From Lithodes maja (taxonomy: Eukaryota > Arthropoda > Malacostraca > Decapoda > Lithodidae): DNA of 64,000 nt. The DNA lies in NCBI GenBank assembly GCA_037953745.1, contig JBAKBP010013005.1, positions 1 through 64,000 of the forward strand, written 5' to 3'. The notes under the pieces were generated by a model. That model saw only the letters and a list, made by a program, of their open reading frames with translations. It had not been told where the DNA came from and made no database searches. Shown piece after piece: positions 22,328-32,557 of this stretch (its first letter is position 1; each line of letters starts with the position of its first letter). A program made the position numbers and the translations under genes.

Positions 22328-22463
22328 GAAGAACGTCTACCTATATAAAGGCTACAGACTATCTCAATTAATCCTTTCAGCTGCCCCATGTCCTTCCTAA
22401 GCTTCATAAAATCGTCTAAATGTAGCTGATATACAAGGACGTCATCAGCACTCAAGGGGTTAA
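22324..22463. repeat. Short TTAA-bounded element
   Basis: It lies between the TTAA at 22,324 and the TTAA at 22,460 (ACTCAAGGGGTTAA). The inner text (CTTCATAAAATCGTCTAAAT) resembles the right arm of 51,997-52,633. A (GTT)n run follows at 22,484-22,501. Confidence 0.5.
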
Positions 22464-22553
22464 TAGAGAAGAACAAATGAAGGGTTGTTGTTGTTGTTGT
22501 TGATATTATTACATGGGATGCAATATGCGGTGAATAAGTGCAATACAAACATA

Positions 22554-22927
22554 TTAAGGGGGGATGGGTAATTTTTTTAGTAGAGTTTGTCATGTATTTA
22601 TCCGTTTTCTAGTTTCTTCCCTAAACCTCCATCAAAAAAAAAAAAAAAAAAAAAATCCCAAAACCCTCCTTCAAGATTAATTTGTATATTTTTCGATAAA
22701 AAAATTCCCGGCCGAAGGCCGGTTCCTCTTAAATTACAGGCTTGCTATCGCTCGCCAGGAAAATATCGACAGCTAAATGACACGATAAGTCTTAATATTG
22801 ACAAAGAAATAGGACGAAAGGTCTTAAAATCGTCAAACTAATGGGCCGAACGTCTTAAAGTCTGAAAACGAATAGGGCTTAGCATGAGGAAGAAGGGGGA
22901 CCAGAAAAACGCCCCATCTCCCCTTAA
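22554..22927 (-). repeat. M1 element, copy 4 (inverted)
   Basis: A complete copy in reverse orientation. It has TTAAGGGGGGATGGG at the left, CCCCATCTCCCCTTAA at the right and the GGCCGAAGGCCGG palindrome inside. It contains an A-run at 22,634-22,655. Confidence 0.85.
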
Positions 22928-23185
22928 TATTTCTATAGCCGGTATTATTTCAACTGACGGTAAAGTACAAAGGAGTACAAAGGAAATCAAGCAACAACAG
23001 GTCTAGTGACCCTTCTAGGCTGCTTGTCCTCCAAAACACTGAGGATCAAGTGTCCAAACAGTGGTTTAGAGTGGGTAAGGGAACATTGGAAAGGGAACTA
23101 CTGCCCTGGAACTAATGTCCGTGGCAGGACTAGGAAGTTCGTAGGGGACATATGGGTTAGTAACTGAGGCGAGGATAAAATAAAG

Positions 23186-24829
23186 TTATTCATTTACAAA
23201 CGCAGTCAGTCGCGGGTTTGATGCGAGATATTTGTCTAAGCGGAGTTTAAATGAGTCAACGGTGCTGCAGTCTATAACGTCTCGGGGAAGCCCATTCCAC
23301 AAGTTGACAACTCGATTGAAGAAGAAATTCTTAGATTCGTGTGAGTTAAAAGATTTACCAATAATTTTGCAACCGTTTCCCCGCGTGTAATTAGATTGGT
23401 CGATAGTGAAGTACTTACTACAGTTCATATTGTCGATGCCTTTGATTAATTTGAACACTTGAATTAAGTCACCTCTTAATCTGCGCTGGGTTAAAGGAAA
23501 TATATTTAATTCTCTAAGACACTCTTCGTATGGTTTGTTCTTTAGGCTAGGTATCATTTTGGTAACTCTACGTTGAACTCGTTCTAGCTTGTTTATGTCT
23601 TTTTGGTAATAAGGGCACCAGCATTGAACGCAGTATTCCAGAAGAGGGCGGACCAAGGAATTATAAAGGGTTAGGATAACGTCTTTGGATTTATGCTCAA
23701 ATGACCTGCCTATAAAGCCAATTATTTTGTTTGTCTTCTTAACAACTTCTGAACATTGTTGACTCGGTTTTAGGTTACTCGATATTGTTACTCCCAGATC
23801 GGTTTCTCTGTTTACATTCTTAAGCTGAGTGCCATACATCGAATAGTTTGCTTTCTCATTTAGGTATCCGATATGTAGTACTTTACATTTATCCGTATTG
23901 AAACTCATTTGCCAAATTTGGGCCCAATGTGACAATTTATCTAGATTGTGTTGCATATCGTCAACTTGATCTTTTGAGAGTACGCTATCTGCAATTTTTG
24001 TATCGTCAGCAAATTTTGAGATTGTACAGGTGAGACCCTCATCTATGTCGTTGATGTAAATTAGAAAGAGAATTGGTCCTAGTACCGATCCCTGGGGTAC
24101 CCCGCTACTTACATTGGTCCATTTAGATGCCTTACCGTTTATGACTACTCTTTGCTTTCTGTCGCTGAGCAAATTTTCTATCCATTTCAACACACCGTCT
24201 TGTATTCCATGCGCTTTTAGTTTTAGCAGTAAACGTTTGTGGGGAACTTTGTCAAAGGCCTTTTGAAAATCAAGGTATATAATATCTACAGCTTTACTCT
24301 CATCGTAGAGGTTGAGGATATCGTGGAAGAAGTCTAAGAGGTTTGTTAAACAGGAACGTTTTTTACGAAAGCCGTGTTGAGTATCTTTAAGTATGTTATT
24401 TTCCTCTAAGTGATTTACGAGTCCGTCTCTTATGACCGTTTCTAGCATTTTACATACAACTGAGGTTAAGCTAATTGGACGATAGTTACTGGGTAGGGAT
24501 TTGCTGCCTTTTTTTAATATCGGTGTTACGTTGGCTATCTTCCACTGATCAGGCATAGTTCCAGACTGCAAGGATTTATTGAATAGTAATGTCAGTGGTT
24601 TGGAGAGCTCATCCTTAGCTTCCTTTAGAACTCTAGGCGAGATTGTATCAGGTCCAGGCATTTTATTTACCTTGAGTTTATCTAAACAATTCAATACTTC
24701 TCTCTCTGTAACGGTGATATTGCTTAGAACATCTGAATTATCAATCTGAATCGGCGATGGTGTAGGGATATCACTGAGGTCTTCTGTTTTAAAAACTGAT
24801 GCAAAGAAGGTATTGAGGGCATTACTCAT
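23186..24829 (-). CDS. LINE reverse transcriptase
   Basis: The 547-aa frame contains the full RT domain: a GPDTISPRVLKE thumb-side start, YRPISLTSVVCKMLE, motif A YLDFQKAFDKVPH, motif B SGVPQGSVLGPILFLIYIND and motif C FADDTKI with both catalytic aspartates. The C-terminus has the usual LINE signatures VQRRVTKMI, RRLRGDLIQVFK and RVVNLWNGLP. The enzyme would copy the element RNA at the nicked target site. The frame is intact, but the upstream endonuclease is broken, so the copy is not autonomous. The listed ATG is only the first in this frame, and natural translation would come from further upstream. Rex1/CR1-like is my best clade guess. Confidence 0.88.
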   Translation of the reverse strand: MSNALNTFFASVFKTEDLSDIPTPSPIQIDNSDVLSNITVTEREVLNCLDKLKVNKMPGPDTISPRVLKEAKDELSKPLTLLFNKSLQSGTMPDQWKIANVTPILKKGSKSLPSNYRPISLTSVVCKMLETVIRDGLVNHLEENNILKDTQHGFRKKRSCLTNLLDFFHDILNLYDESKAVDIIYLDFQKAFDKVPHKRLLLKLKAHGIQDGVLKWIENLLSDRKQRVVINGKASKWTNVSSGVPQGSVLGPILFLIYINDIDEGLTCTISKFADDTKIADSVLSKDQVDDMQHNLDKLSHWAQIWQMSFNTDKCKVLHIGYLNEKANYSMYGTQLKNVNRETDLGVTISSNLKPSQQCSEVVKKTNKIIGFIGRSFEHKSKDVILTLYNSLVRPLLEYCVQCWCPYYQKDINKLERVQRRVTKMIPSLKNKPYEECLRELNIFPLTQRRLRGDLIQVFKLIKGIDNMNCSKYFTIDQSNYTRGNGCKIIGKSFNSHESKNFFFNRVVNLWNGLPRDVIDCSTVDSFKLRLDKYLASNPRLTAFVNE

Positions 24830-25515
24830 TAATTTTGTACTTCGTCTTTGGTGTATTCTCCATTTTCATCGACTAACAGTCCAACAGTTGAAGTAACCAC
24901 TTTTTTCTTTCTGATATAACTATAGAATTCTTTCGGGTTTGATTTACTTTGATTCGCAATATGTAACTCTAGGGTCTTTTTACTTTGCTTAATTAACTTT
25001 TTGGCTTTGCGTCGTAGCTCTACAAATTTCACCCGTTCTTCGTCATTTTGTGAGGATTTTAATCTATCATTAGCAAATTTTTTAGCAAGCATGCAATTTG
25101 AAATATCTTTATTCCACCATTTGGGCTTATTATTATGGCCTGGACGCCGTATTTTCGATGGTATGCAGTCTTGCACTGCTTTTAGGTAAGTGGTTTAGAA
25201 TAACTTCCAAGATGTATTTATGTCGTTATTGTTAATTAAAAAGCTCCAGTCAGTTTCTTTAAACATAGCTCTAAGTTTATGAAAGTTTGCTTTCTTGAAA
25301 TTAGGGACTTTTTCGATGCTACTATTTGGTTCGTTACTAGTAAACTTTAAAGTGAAAGTTATCGTACGATGGTCGCTGTTACTGAATTCATCACCAACAT
25401 TAAAATTCTCTATTAATTCTTCTTTTGTTGCAAGTACAATGTCAAGAACGTTATTACCACGGGTCGGTGTTCGAACAAATTGATAAAGCGAACTCTCTTG
25501 CAAGTTCGTATACAA
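24829..25515 (-). pseudogene. LINE 1 endonuclease C-terminus and linker
   Basis: Two frames make up this stretch. 25,195-25,515 reads the end of the APE-type endonuclease, with NNVLDIVLA and SNSDHRTITF; the SDH is the catalytic histidine motif. 24,829-25,176 reads the Lys-rich linker to RT (KPKWWNKDI, RKAKKLIKQ and YSYIRKKK). A frameshift or stop near 25,176-25,195 separates them, and the junction to the RT ORF at 24,829 needs another frame change. The endonuclease N-terminus is missing. Confidence 0.75.
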
Positions 25516-25560
25516 GTCATGTCCGGAGTGTGAAGTATTGAATTGAATTGAATTGAATTG

Positions 25561-26480
25561 AAATCTTTTTATTTAGCCTTTAGTATACAATACAATTTTG
25601 CTTACAAATGATTTGTTAAAAAACAAAAATATATAATAATAATACAAAAAAATAAGGCTGAGCCTTTTGAGAGATGTCTCTCTTAAAGGCACCTGGCTAT
25701 AACTCGATCTATCAAAATGCAATTGTATATAATACACTTAGTCACAGCTATGTGCCCCGGGAACTACGTGTTGTAAAGATGTTTTCTAAATTCGAAAAGG
25801 GATGTATGTAGGCAAAATATAATAACATAAAACAAATTAAATTAATGGTGATTAACCCTGAGGTCACACTCACTTCCCAGAGCTCACAGCTGATTGTTCA
25901 TTATCACAATTACCCATGTAATACCATTTACAAAAATTGAATATATATAACATACATTGTACAACTATTGACTTGATGTTCAAAGGCCATACTCGCAATT
26001 ATACCCACAATTCGACACAAAGACACATACGCTTCCCTAACAGTATATGCCTAATTAGTAAAGGACATAAACTTTGTTGTGCATGGAATACACACTTATA
26101 CCATTCATTTAGACCTATATATGAGAACATGGTAAATAATTTACTGTAGACCATAATATATCCATTTCTATAAAACAAAACAAAAAAACGAAAAAAACTG
26201 CATACAAATGCCAACTACACATACATTATATACACCTTTACAGACAAAAATAGAAGCATGTTTAACTTTATTACAAAATAGTATTCAAGCTCATTCAACC
26301 CTTTACGTGACTCTACATATATATACACACACAGCCAGCGTAAATATTATTAAAGGTTATACATTTGTCGATCTAGGTGATAGGGATGTTGTAATTATTG
26401 GTAGTATAATTGGTGATATACTTATTTTAGTAGTCACTGTTGATATCGTGTTAATAGAAAAGATTTTAATTGTCTCTTAA
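25561..26480 (-). other. LINE 2 3' untranslated region
   Basis: AT-rich, without a convincing ORF, between the RT C-terminus and the pentanucleotide tail. The short + strand frames here show no motif. Confidence 0.6.
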
Positions 26481-26640
26481 ACCGAGATATTTCCTGTATA
26501 TTTCTTAAATTTTGAGGTAATCCGTTCCACACCTTAACTCCATGATATTTTATACATGTCTGAGCTTGACTGGAAGTCATGAGAGGAATTCTTAATAGAT
26601 CAACTTCCCTTAAATTGTACCTTTCATTGTTACTAGGTGT
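26450..26640 (-). pseudogene. LINE 2 RT C-terminal tail
   Basis: The - strand reads ERYNLREVDLLRIPL, then KYHGVKVWNGLP, then FKRQLKSFLL, the normal end of a Jockey-superfamily ORF2. The SINE at 26,641-26,884 separates it from the rest of the protein. Confidence 0.75.
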
Positions 26641-26884
26641 AATAATAATAATAATAATAATAATCTTCTGGTTACTTATATAGCGCCCGTTCTCCTCCTT
26701 CGAGGATTCACAAGCGCTTGGCTTTCTTTAGTCTACCAGAGACCATTACCCATCCCCCTTGCTCATGGGGAGATGGTAACCGCCGGCTATATCCCAGAAA
26801 AACCTTTCAATCTGAGCGGGGATTGAACGCTAGACCTTCAAGATGGGATTCAGGCACGCTATCAACTGAGCCAGCCGGACGGCT
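26641..26884 (-). repeat. tRNA-derived SINE inserted in LINE 2
   Basis: On the - strand it has an A-box-like TGGCTCAGTTGATAGCG, a B-box-like GTTCAATCC, a body ending GCGCTATATAAGTAACCAG and a (TTA)n tail at 26,641-26,662. LINE protein continues on both sides, so the limits are well supported. No clear target duplication was found. Confidence 0.82.
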
Positions 26885-28036
26885 AAACAAAACAGTTCTA
26901 TCAAGGTTATGCAGACATTTAAATACGAAAAGCGCACTGCAATAAGTATTGATATCCTTAAATTTAAATAATTCAAGTTTACTAAAAAGTTCATTTGTGT
27001 GGCATATCTTGATTTATGTGATATAGTTCTAATTATTATTTTTTGTGATTTTTCAATAGTTAATAATTTGGTTTTACTAGTTGCACCCCAAATTGTTTGG
27101 CAATATAACAACTGTGGATAGATAAGACTATAATATAATTGTTTTAGAGCACTAATATTAAAGCAGTGTCGTGTAAGGTAGAGTATGCCACATTGCTTAT
27201 TAAGTTGGTTTTTCAAATCATGTATATGTATGCCCCACGACAGCCTGCTATCCACCACAACACCAAGAAACTTTATATGTTCCTCCTCCTTTAGTACATT
27301 ATTTCCAATCTTAATTGGTGCTAAATTTTGAGCGATAGATTTATTCCTCTTAAAAATTATATACTTAGTTTTGTCAATATTAAGAGTAAGCTTATTAGCT
27401 TGTATCCACCTTGCTATGTTATTTAGCTCATTATTGACTAAATCTATTAGGAAACGTAGATCCCTGTGTCTGGCATACAAAGTGCTATCATCGGCAAATA
27501 ACAGAAAGTTAAATATAGTGCTAGAGTTAATAAAATCATTAATATATAAAATGAAGAGCAGTGGGCCCAATATGGATCCCTGTGGGACTCCATATGTTAT
27601 AAACTGTTGTTCAGATTTGCAGTCCTTATATTGCACATATTGCCTCCGATTACTTAAGTATGACTGAAACCAAGTATGTGTAATATCTCTAATTCCATAA
27701 TGTTTGAGTTTATCTAACAAAATCTGATGGTGAACCATATCAAATGCCTTAGACAGATCTAAAAATATGCTTATTAAATAATCTTTATTGTCAAAGGAAC
27801 TGAGGATATCACTTTTGAATTTTGATAAGGCTAATTCAGTGGAACGTCCCTTCCTAAATCCAAATTGGGCATCCGACAAAACACCATTAGTAGTGCAATA
27901 ATCCATGAGCCTATCAAACATAACTTTTTCTAATATTTTACTTATGGCAGGTAAAACAGATACTGGTCGATGATTTTTAAAAAGACCTACATCTCCTGAC
28001 TTAAAAATAGGTATTATTTTGGCAACTTTAAGATCC
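26885..28036 (-). pseudogene. LINE 2 reverse transcriptase
   Basis: The long frame at 26,885-27,921 carries the RT domain: FGFRKGRSTELAL, motif A FLDLSKAFDMVHH, motif B YGVPQGSILGPLLFILYIND and motif C FADDSTLY. The PQLLYCQTIWG segment of the thumb follows. The preceding piece (27,922-28,036; FPEDLKVAKIIPIFK and HRPVSVLPAISKILEKV) continues the same domain but is split from the endonuclease frame by a frame change near 28,037. Another frame change near 26,945 precedes the SINE. The catalytic residues are intact. The copy is interrupted by the SINE and these indels. Confidence 0.82.
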
Positions 28037-29542
28037 TCAGGGAAAATCCCAGTCGCAAATGAACATATTACATAAGTGTAAAATAATAGGTGACAGTATA
28101 TGGATGACCTTCCTCACTATAGACATAGGTATGTCATCATAACCCGGAGAAGAATCCCGCAAGTTTTCTATGGCATGCAATAATTCATCTTGTGTAATAG
28201 GTGACATATTAAATACAGTGTCTTGCCTGTTTAGTAAGTAAGTATTATAATCTACATTTTCATCAGTAATATTTTCTGCAAGAGATTTCCCCACATTGAT
28301 AAAGTAAGAATTGAACTTATTTGCAATCTGTTGTGGGATATTTAATTCTACATCATTATGCATAAATGTGTCGTTAATCTTATTTTGTTTGTCTTTATTG
28401 AGAACAGAATTAATAATTTTCCAGACTTTCTCAGTGTTCCCTGAATTTTCTGTTAGTTTAGTTTTGTAATAATTTCCTTTTGCTTGTCTAATTTCTTGCG
28501 AGACTTTGTTGCGTAATGTGCGGAATTCCTCCCCGAACGTGATGGGCCTTAAAGCGTATTTCCGTGCCAGTTTATTCTTCTCTTTGATCAATGATTTAAT
28601 ATTATTCGATATATATGGCTTATTTATGTGATTTGCTTTAATACGTTTCGTAATTATGGGAAAATATTTGTTGAAACACGCACTGAATATACTTATGAAG
28701 TTGCTGTAAATAATATTAGGATTGGAAGAAGAATAAACCCGGTCCCATGATACACTCTCCATGCATTTCTGTAAATTATCAAGATTTTCAGCATTATAAT
28801 TTCTGAAAGATATTGTTGTATCATTTTCCTCTTTAAATTTCGATTTAGAAATATTAGAATTATACACCGAAAATACTGGAAAATGGTCAGAGATTTTATT
28901 GTAAACAATTCCACTTAATCTGTTATTAATATAATTATTAGACCAAATATGGTCAATGATTGTTGCTGTGGAGTGAGTGACTCGTGTTGGTTTGCATATT
29001 GTATTATAAAATATCTTTGAGTGACATGAATTAGTGAAATCTGTTACTGCATTATCATCTTTATGTCTTAATAGATTGATATTGAAGTCTCCACCAATGT
29101 AGCTAATTTTCTTTTCGTCGCTAATAACGGAAATAATATGATTGAATTTCTCTAGAAAATATTTAAAGTCAGAATGAGGCCTCCTATATACAATCATCAC
29201 AATTACGTTATCTGCATTCTCCGCACATATTTCAATACCTATAGTCTCTATACTGTTGTGCTGCATAGTTAGGTCATTCTCCGCACATATTTCAATACCT
29301 ACAGTCTCTATACTGTTGTGCTGCATAGTTAGGTCATTCTCCGCACATATTTCAATACCTATAGTCTCTATACTGTTGTGCTGCATAGTTAGGTCATTTC
29401 TCATAATGTATCTATAACCGGTGTTGAGGTATAATGCTACACCGCCACTGGTGCGGGAAAAACTGTTGGTAAACATTGTGTAATTGGGTAACTGAAATAA
29501 ATGTTCTATATCCTTAGTCAATTTGGTTTCACAAAAACCCAA
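28037..29542 (-). pseudogene. LINE 2 endonuclease and linker with in-frame triplication
   Basis: This 501-aa frame is an APE-type endonuclease and linker region. It has GFCETKL near the start (the catalytic ET pair), SGGVALYLN, VIVMIVYRRPHSD, YIGGDFNINLL and the terminal SDHFPVFSVY. A basic, Lys-rich linker leads to RT. Between the GGVALYLN and YRRP strands a 60-bp segment is repeated three times in frame (29,222-29,400), adding 40 residues to a normally short region. The frame starts after the very N-terminus of the nuclease, which lies upstream in another frame at 29,545-29,600. Confidence 0.8.
29222..29400 (-). repeat. 60-bp tandem triplication inside the endonuclease
   Basis: Three units differ at one or two positions. 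Each encodes 20 residues beginning NDLTMQHNSIET, and the frame is preserved. Confidence 0.95.
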
Positions 29543-29976
29543 AATATCGAAGTCAAGGTTAAGCGGTTTTAATGTTTGTTCTTTAAAAATCTTCGAAATG
29601 TGATGGCATACTGTTAATATTGTAATAAAGTAAAGAAAAGGTTATCAGAGGTATTTTTCCAAGGTGGGAATCGGGATTGCCAGGAAAAACGTAATTACAT
29701 AATGGGTTCTTATAGCCTAGGGAATTTATCATATAATTATCAGGATCTGTGTCGGTATTGTGGACATCATGATTAAAAGTAAATTGATTGTAAGTTAAAT
29801 TGTCTAAAATGTTAAGTGAGATATTTTCTTCGTTTTGAATTAAGATACTGTATCGCAGTTTATGTTTAATAATAATTCATCGTCACTGAGACTTGAAAAA
29901 GGTAAACAACCATAAGTATCCATTATGCACGTCTTATATGATCTTAAATTCTAATCAAGAAGCCCAAAAAGGTGTC

Positions 29977-30569
29977 TCACTGAGAAGTGAATCTGTCAGG
30001 CTTCTTTCTATTCCGAGACTGTTTGTCTGTTGACCATGATGTTTCCCGGTGAGACAGTCCAGTTGCTCCATTTTCTTCATGTGTTGACAATGGTCGGGGT
30101 AGTGTCACATCTCTGGTGTGGCTGGTATCCTCTACTTCACGTTGGCGAGGTGGCGTGAGGGCGGAGATAGAACCACGACGGGCGGGCTGTGGTTGTATGG
30201 CTGGGGTATGGTGAGCTGGTGGAGGGGTGACGGGGGGCCTGATCATAGGGGAGGGTAGGGAGGTGGAGGGCCGGTCGTTGTTGTAGGGAGGGGTGGCTGG
30301 TACTCTAGTCCTGGAGGACTGATTGATGATTGACGGTGGTTGGGTGGTACGGCAGTTGATAAGCGGCGGTGTTGGCCGGCTGTTGCTTGATGATGAAATG
30401 GTCCACCCCCACCTCCACGCCTTTCTTTTATCACCAGTGTTCTATAGCTGAAATAGGCCAGCTTCCCGTTGTTCTTGGCCTCTGTGAGCGCGCCGAGCTG
30501 CATACGTCTCACCTCCAGTGTTGATGGGCAAAGGTCTTCGGAGATGAACACGTGAGTCCCCTTCAGCAT
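29977..30569 (-). pseudogene. LINE ORF1 C-terminal fragment (inverted relative to the RT beside it)
   Basis: Frames at 30,243-30,569 and 29,977-30,246 join through a small shift. They encode the end of a LINE ORF1: a compact domain (HVFISEDLCPSTLEVRRMQL and KLAYFSYRTLVI) that resembles the L1-type ORF1 C-terminal RNA-binding domain. A Pro/His/Thr-rich tail follows. The piece ends abruptly at about 30,572, where a + strand RT begins. Its GC-rich composition matches that RT and not the AT-rich LINE 2 next to it, so I assign it to LINE 3. Confidence 0.6.
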
Positions 30570-30571
30570 CC

Positions 30572-31573
30572 TCCGGTTTCAGGAAAGCATTTGACCTTGT
30601 TGACCACACCATCATCATCAACAAAGCCATAAAGTTGGGGCTACATCCTACCCTGGTTACGTGGTTGACCGACTTCCTTAGTGACAGACGACAAGCAGTG
30701 CGATACCAAGGCTTCATCTCCACCTTCCTAGACATCACATGTGGAGTCCCACAGGGCACAAAGATGGGGCCTCTATTGTTCCTCATCTTGATTAATGATG
30801 CCCTAAAGGACACCCCATTCCACTGGAAGTACGTGGACGACTCGACAGTCGGCATTACTGTCGATAACACCTCCCCTAACTATGACCCCCTACAAGACAT
30901 CCTCGACCGTCTTCAAGCATGGACCACAGACAATCATGTGACTATCAATCATGACAAGACAGTGGTCATGCACATCAACACTTCCGTTACCGACCTTCCT
31001 CCACCCACTGTCACAATTGGTCCTCATCCCCTTCAGCTTGTTGAGTCCACCAAACTCCTCGGAATCACTGTGGACAACAAACTGAACTGGAAGAAACATG
31101 TAACTACCACAGTCAGGACCGCCACTTACAAGTTGTTTATGCTAAGGCGGTTGAGATCCCTGGGGGCGCCGGAGAATGAGCTGAAGAGTATATATAACAC
31201 CTTCATACTCCCTAAGCTCACCTACGCCTCTCCCGCCTGGTCCTCCTCTCTAACCCTAACACAACAACGTCAACTGGAGAGAGTTCAGAGGAGGGCATGC
31301 AGGATCATCCTGGGTGGCACATATCCAGGGTACGAGGAAGCTCTCACCACCCTTAGCATACCTGCACTCTCAACCCACCACTACAACACACTCAAACAGT
31401 TTGCATCTAAGCTGCTTGTTCACCCACGACACAGAAACTTACTTCCACCAGACGCCCCTAGACCTACACGTGCAGCTCGTCATTTCAACACACTCCAACC
31501 AATAAGAGCAAGAACTGACAGATATAAAAATAGTCCTATCCCAACCATTGTTAATATTATTAATAATGTGTAA
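30572..31573 (+). pseudogene. LINE 3 reverse transcriptase, C-terminal part
   Basis: The + strand frame is open from about 30,572, upstream of the first ATG at 30,635. It starts inside motif A (FRKAFDLVDH) and continues through motif B (CGVPQGTKMGPLLFLILIND), the catalytic box YVDDSTV, ESTKLLGITVDNKLNW, and the C-terminal RVQRRACRIILG and LSTHHYNTLKQFASKLL segments. The N-terminal RT and the endonuclease are absent. The frame itself has no internal stop over about 330 codons. A short tail, 31,574-31,620, leads into TG-rich microsatellite DNA. Confidence 0.8.
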
Positions 31574-31619
31574 TAACGGCCTGTCACACCATATACTGTA
31601 TACGCGCCCACCTTTAATA

Positions 31620-32146
31620 ATATATGCATAAGTGTGTGTGCGTGTGTGTATTAGAATATAATTTATGTATGTATTTGCTTGAGTTTGTGTATGTATATGT
31701 GTATATATGTATCTATGTATGTGCAGTATATGTGTATGTATGTGTGCGTATATGTGTATGTATGTATGCGTTATTTATGTATATATATATGTGTCTATAG
31801 TGTATACTGTTTGTGGTTCGAGCCCGGCTGAGAGTATCAGGTAGGATAAGAGAAGAGCATATAAGCATGTAATGTGCATATATTTATGTATATGTATGTC
31901 TGTGTGTATGTGCTGTCAATGGTTCGAGCCCGGTTGAGAATATAAGGTATATAATATATATATGTACTGTACGTGTATTTATATGGTCATATGCACATAT
32001 GTATGTAAGTATACGTACATATGAGCGAGAACATATTGCTCACTAGCGCAACTTCTGATTATAAATCTATGCACAAGCATTATCTATTATTAAGTGTTCG
32101 CGTATCTTCATCCATGTATTTCCACCCTTAACAATAGAACGCCCAG
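31620..32146. repeat. TG/TA-rich microsatellite region
   Basis: Degenerate (TGTATG)n and (TA)n sequence. Two GGTTCGAGCCCGG B-box-like phrases, at about 31,816 and 31,921, are probably remnants of tRNA-headed SINEs. Confidence 0.6.
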
Positions 32147-32450
32147 CTCTTCCATATTTCGCCTTCTGTCACACACACACACACACACACACTACCGAGG
32201 ATTAACCTCCCATTGTAGTACCTGCACCCTTCCATCTGCACCTGCCCCTGCACCTCTTCCATATTTCGCCTTCTGTCACACACACACACACACACACACA
32301 CCTACACTACCGAGGATTAACCTCCCATTGTAGTACCTGCACCCTTCCACCTGCACCTGCACCTCTTCCATATTTCGCCTTCTGTCACACACACACACAC
32401 ACACCTACACTACCGAGGATTAACCACCCATTGTAGTACCTGCACCCTCT
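32147..32450 (+). repeat. Tandem repeat of about 110 bp with (CA)n cores
   Basis: Three copies carry TCCATATTTCGCCTTCTGTC, then (AC)n, then ACTACCGAGGATTAACC, then TTGTAGTACCTGCACCCT. Confidence 0.85.
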
Positions 32451-32557
32451 TCTTTACCCTAACCATACCAAAACAGTTTCTGTATGTATGTATGTTTGTG
32501 TGCATACGTGAGCGTTTGTGTTGTTCTGTATATGAGTAAGTAAATAAAAGTGTATAT

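Larger units (their letters stand above)
22930..25530 (-). mobile_element. 5'-truncated LINE 1 (CR1/Rex1-like)
   Basis: A non-LTR retrotransposon copy on the - strand comprises a 3' UTR (about 22,930-23,185), an RT ORF and the C-terminal part of the endonuclease. It breaks off at about 25,530, where it abuts the pentanucleotide tail of the next LINE. The break inside the endonuclease is typical of incomplete reverse transcription. Confidence 0.8.
25536..29960 (-). mobile_element. Nearly complete LINE 2 (Jockey superfamily)
   Basis: It runs on the - strand from about 29,960 to a (TTCAA)n-type tail at 25,536-25,560. It includes an APE endonuclease, RT and a C-terminal domain, with a few frame breaks and a SINE inserted in the RT C-terminus. 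The ORF2 N-terminus is visible at 29,850-29,926 (CLPFSSLSDDELLL after a Met). Confidence 0.8.
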
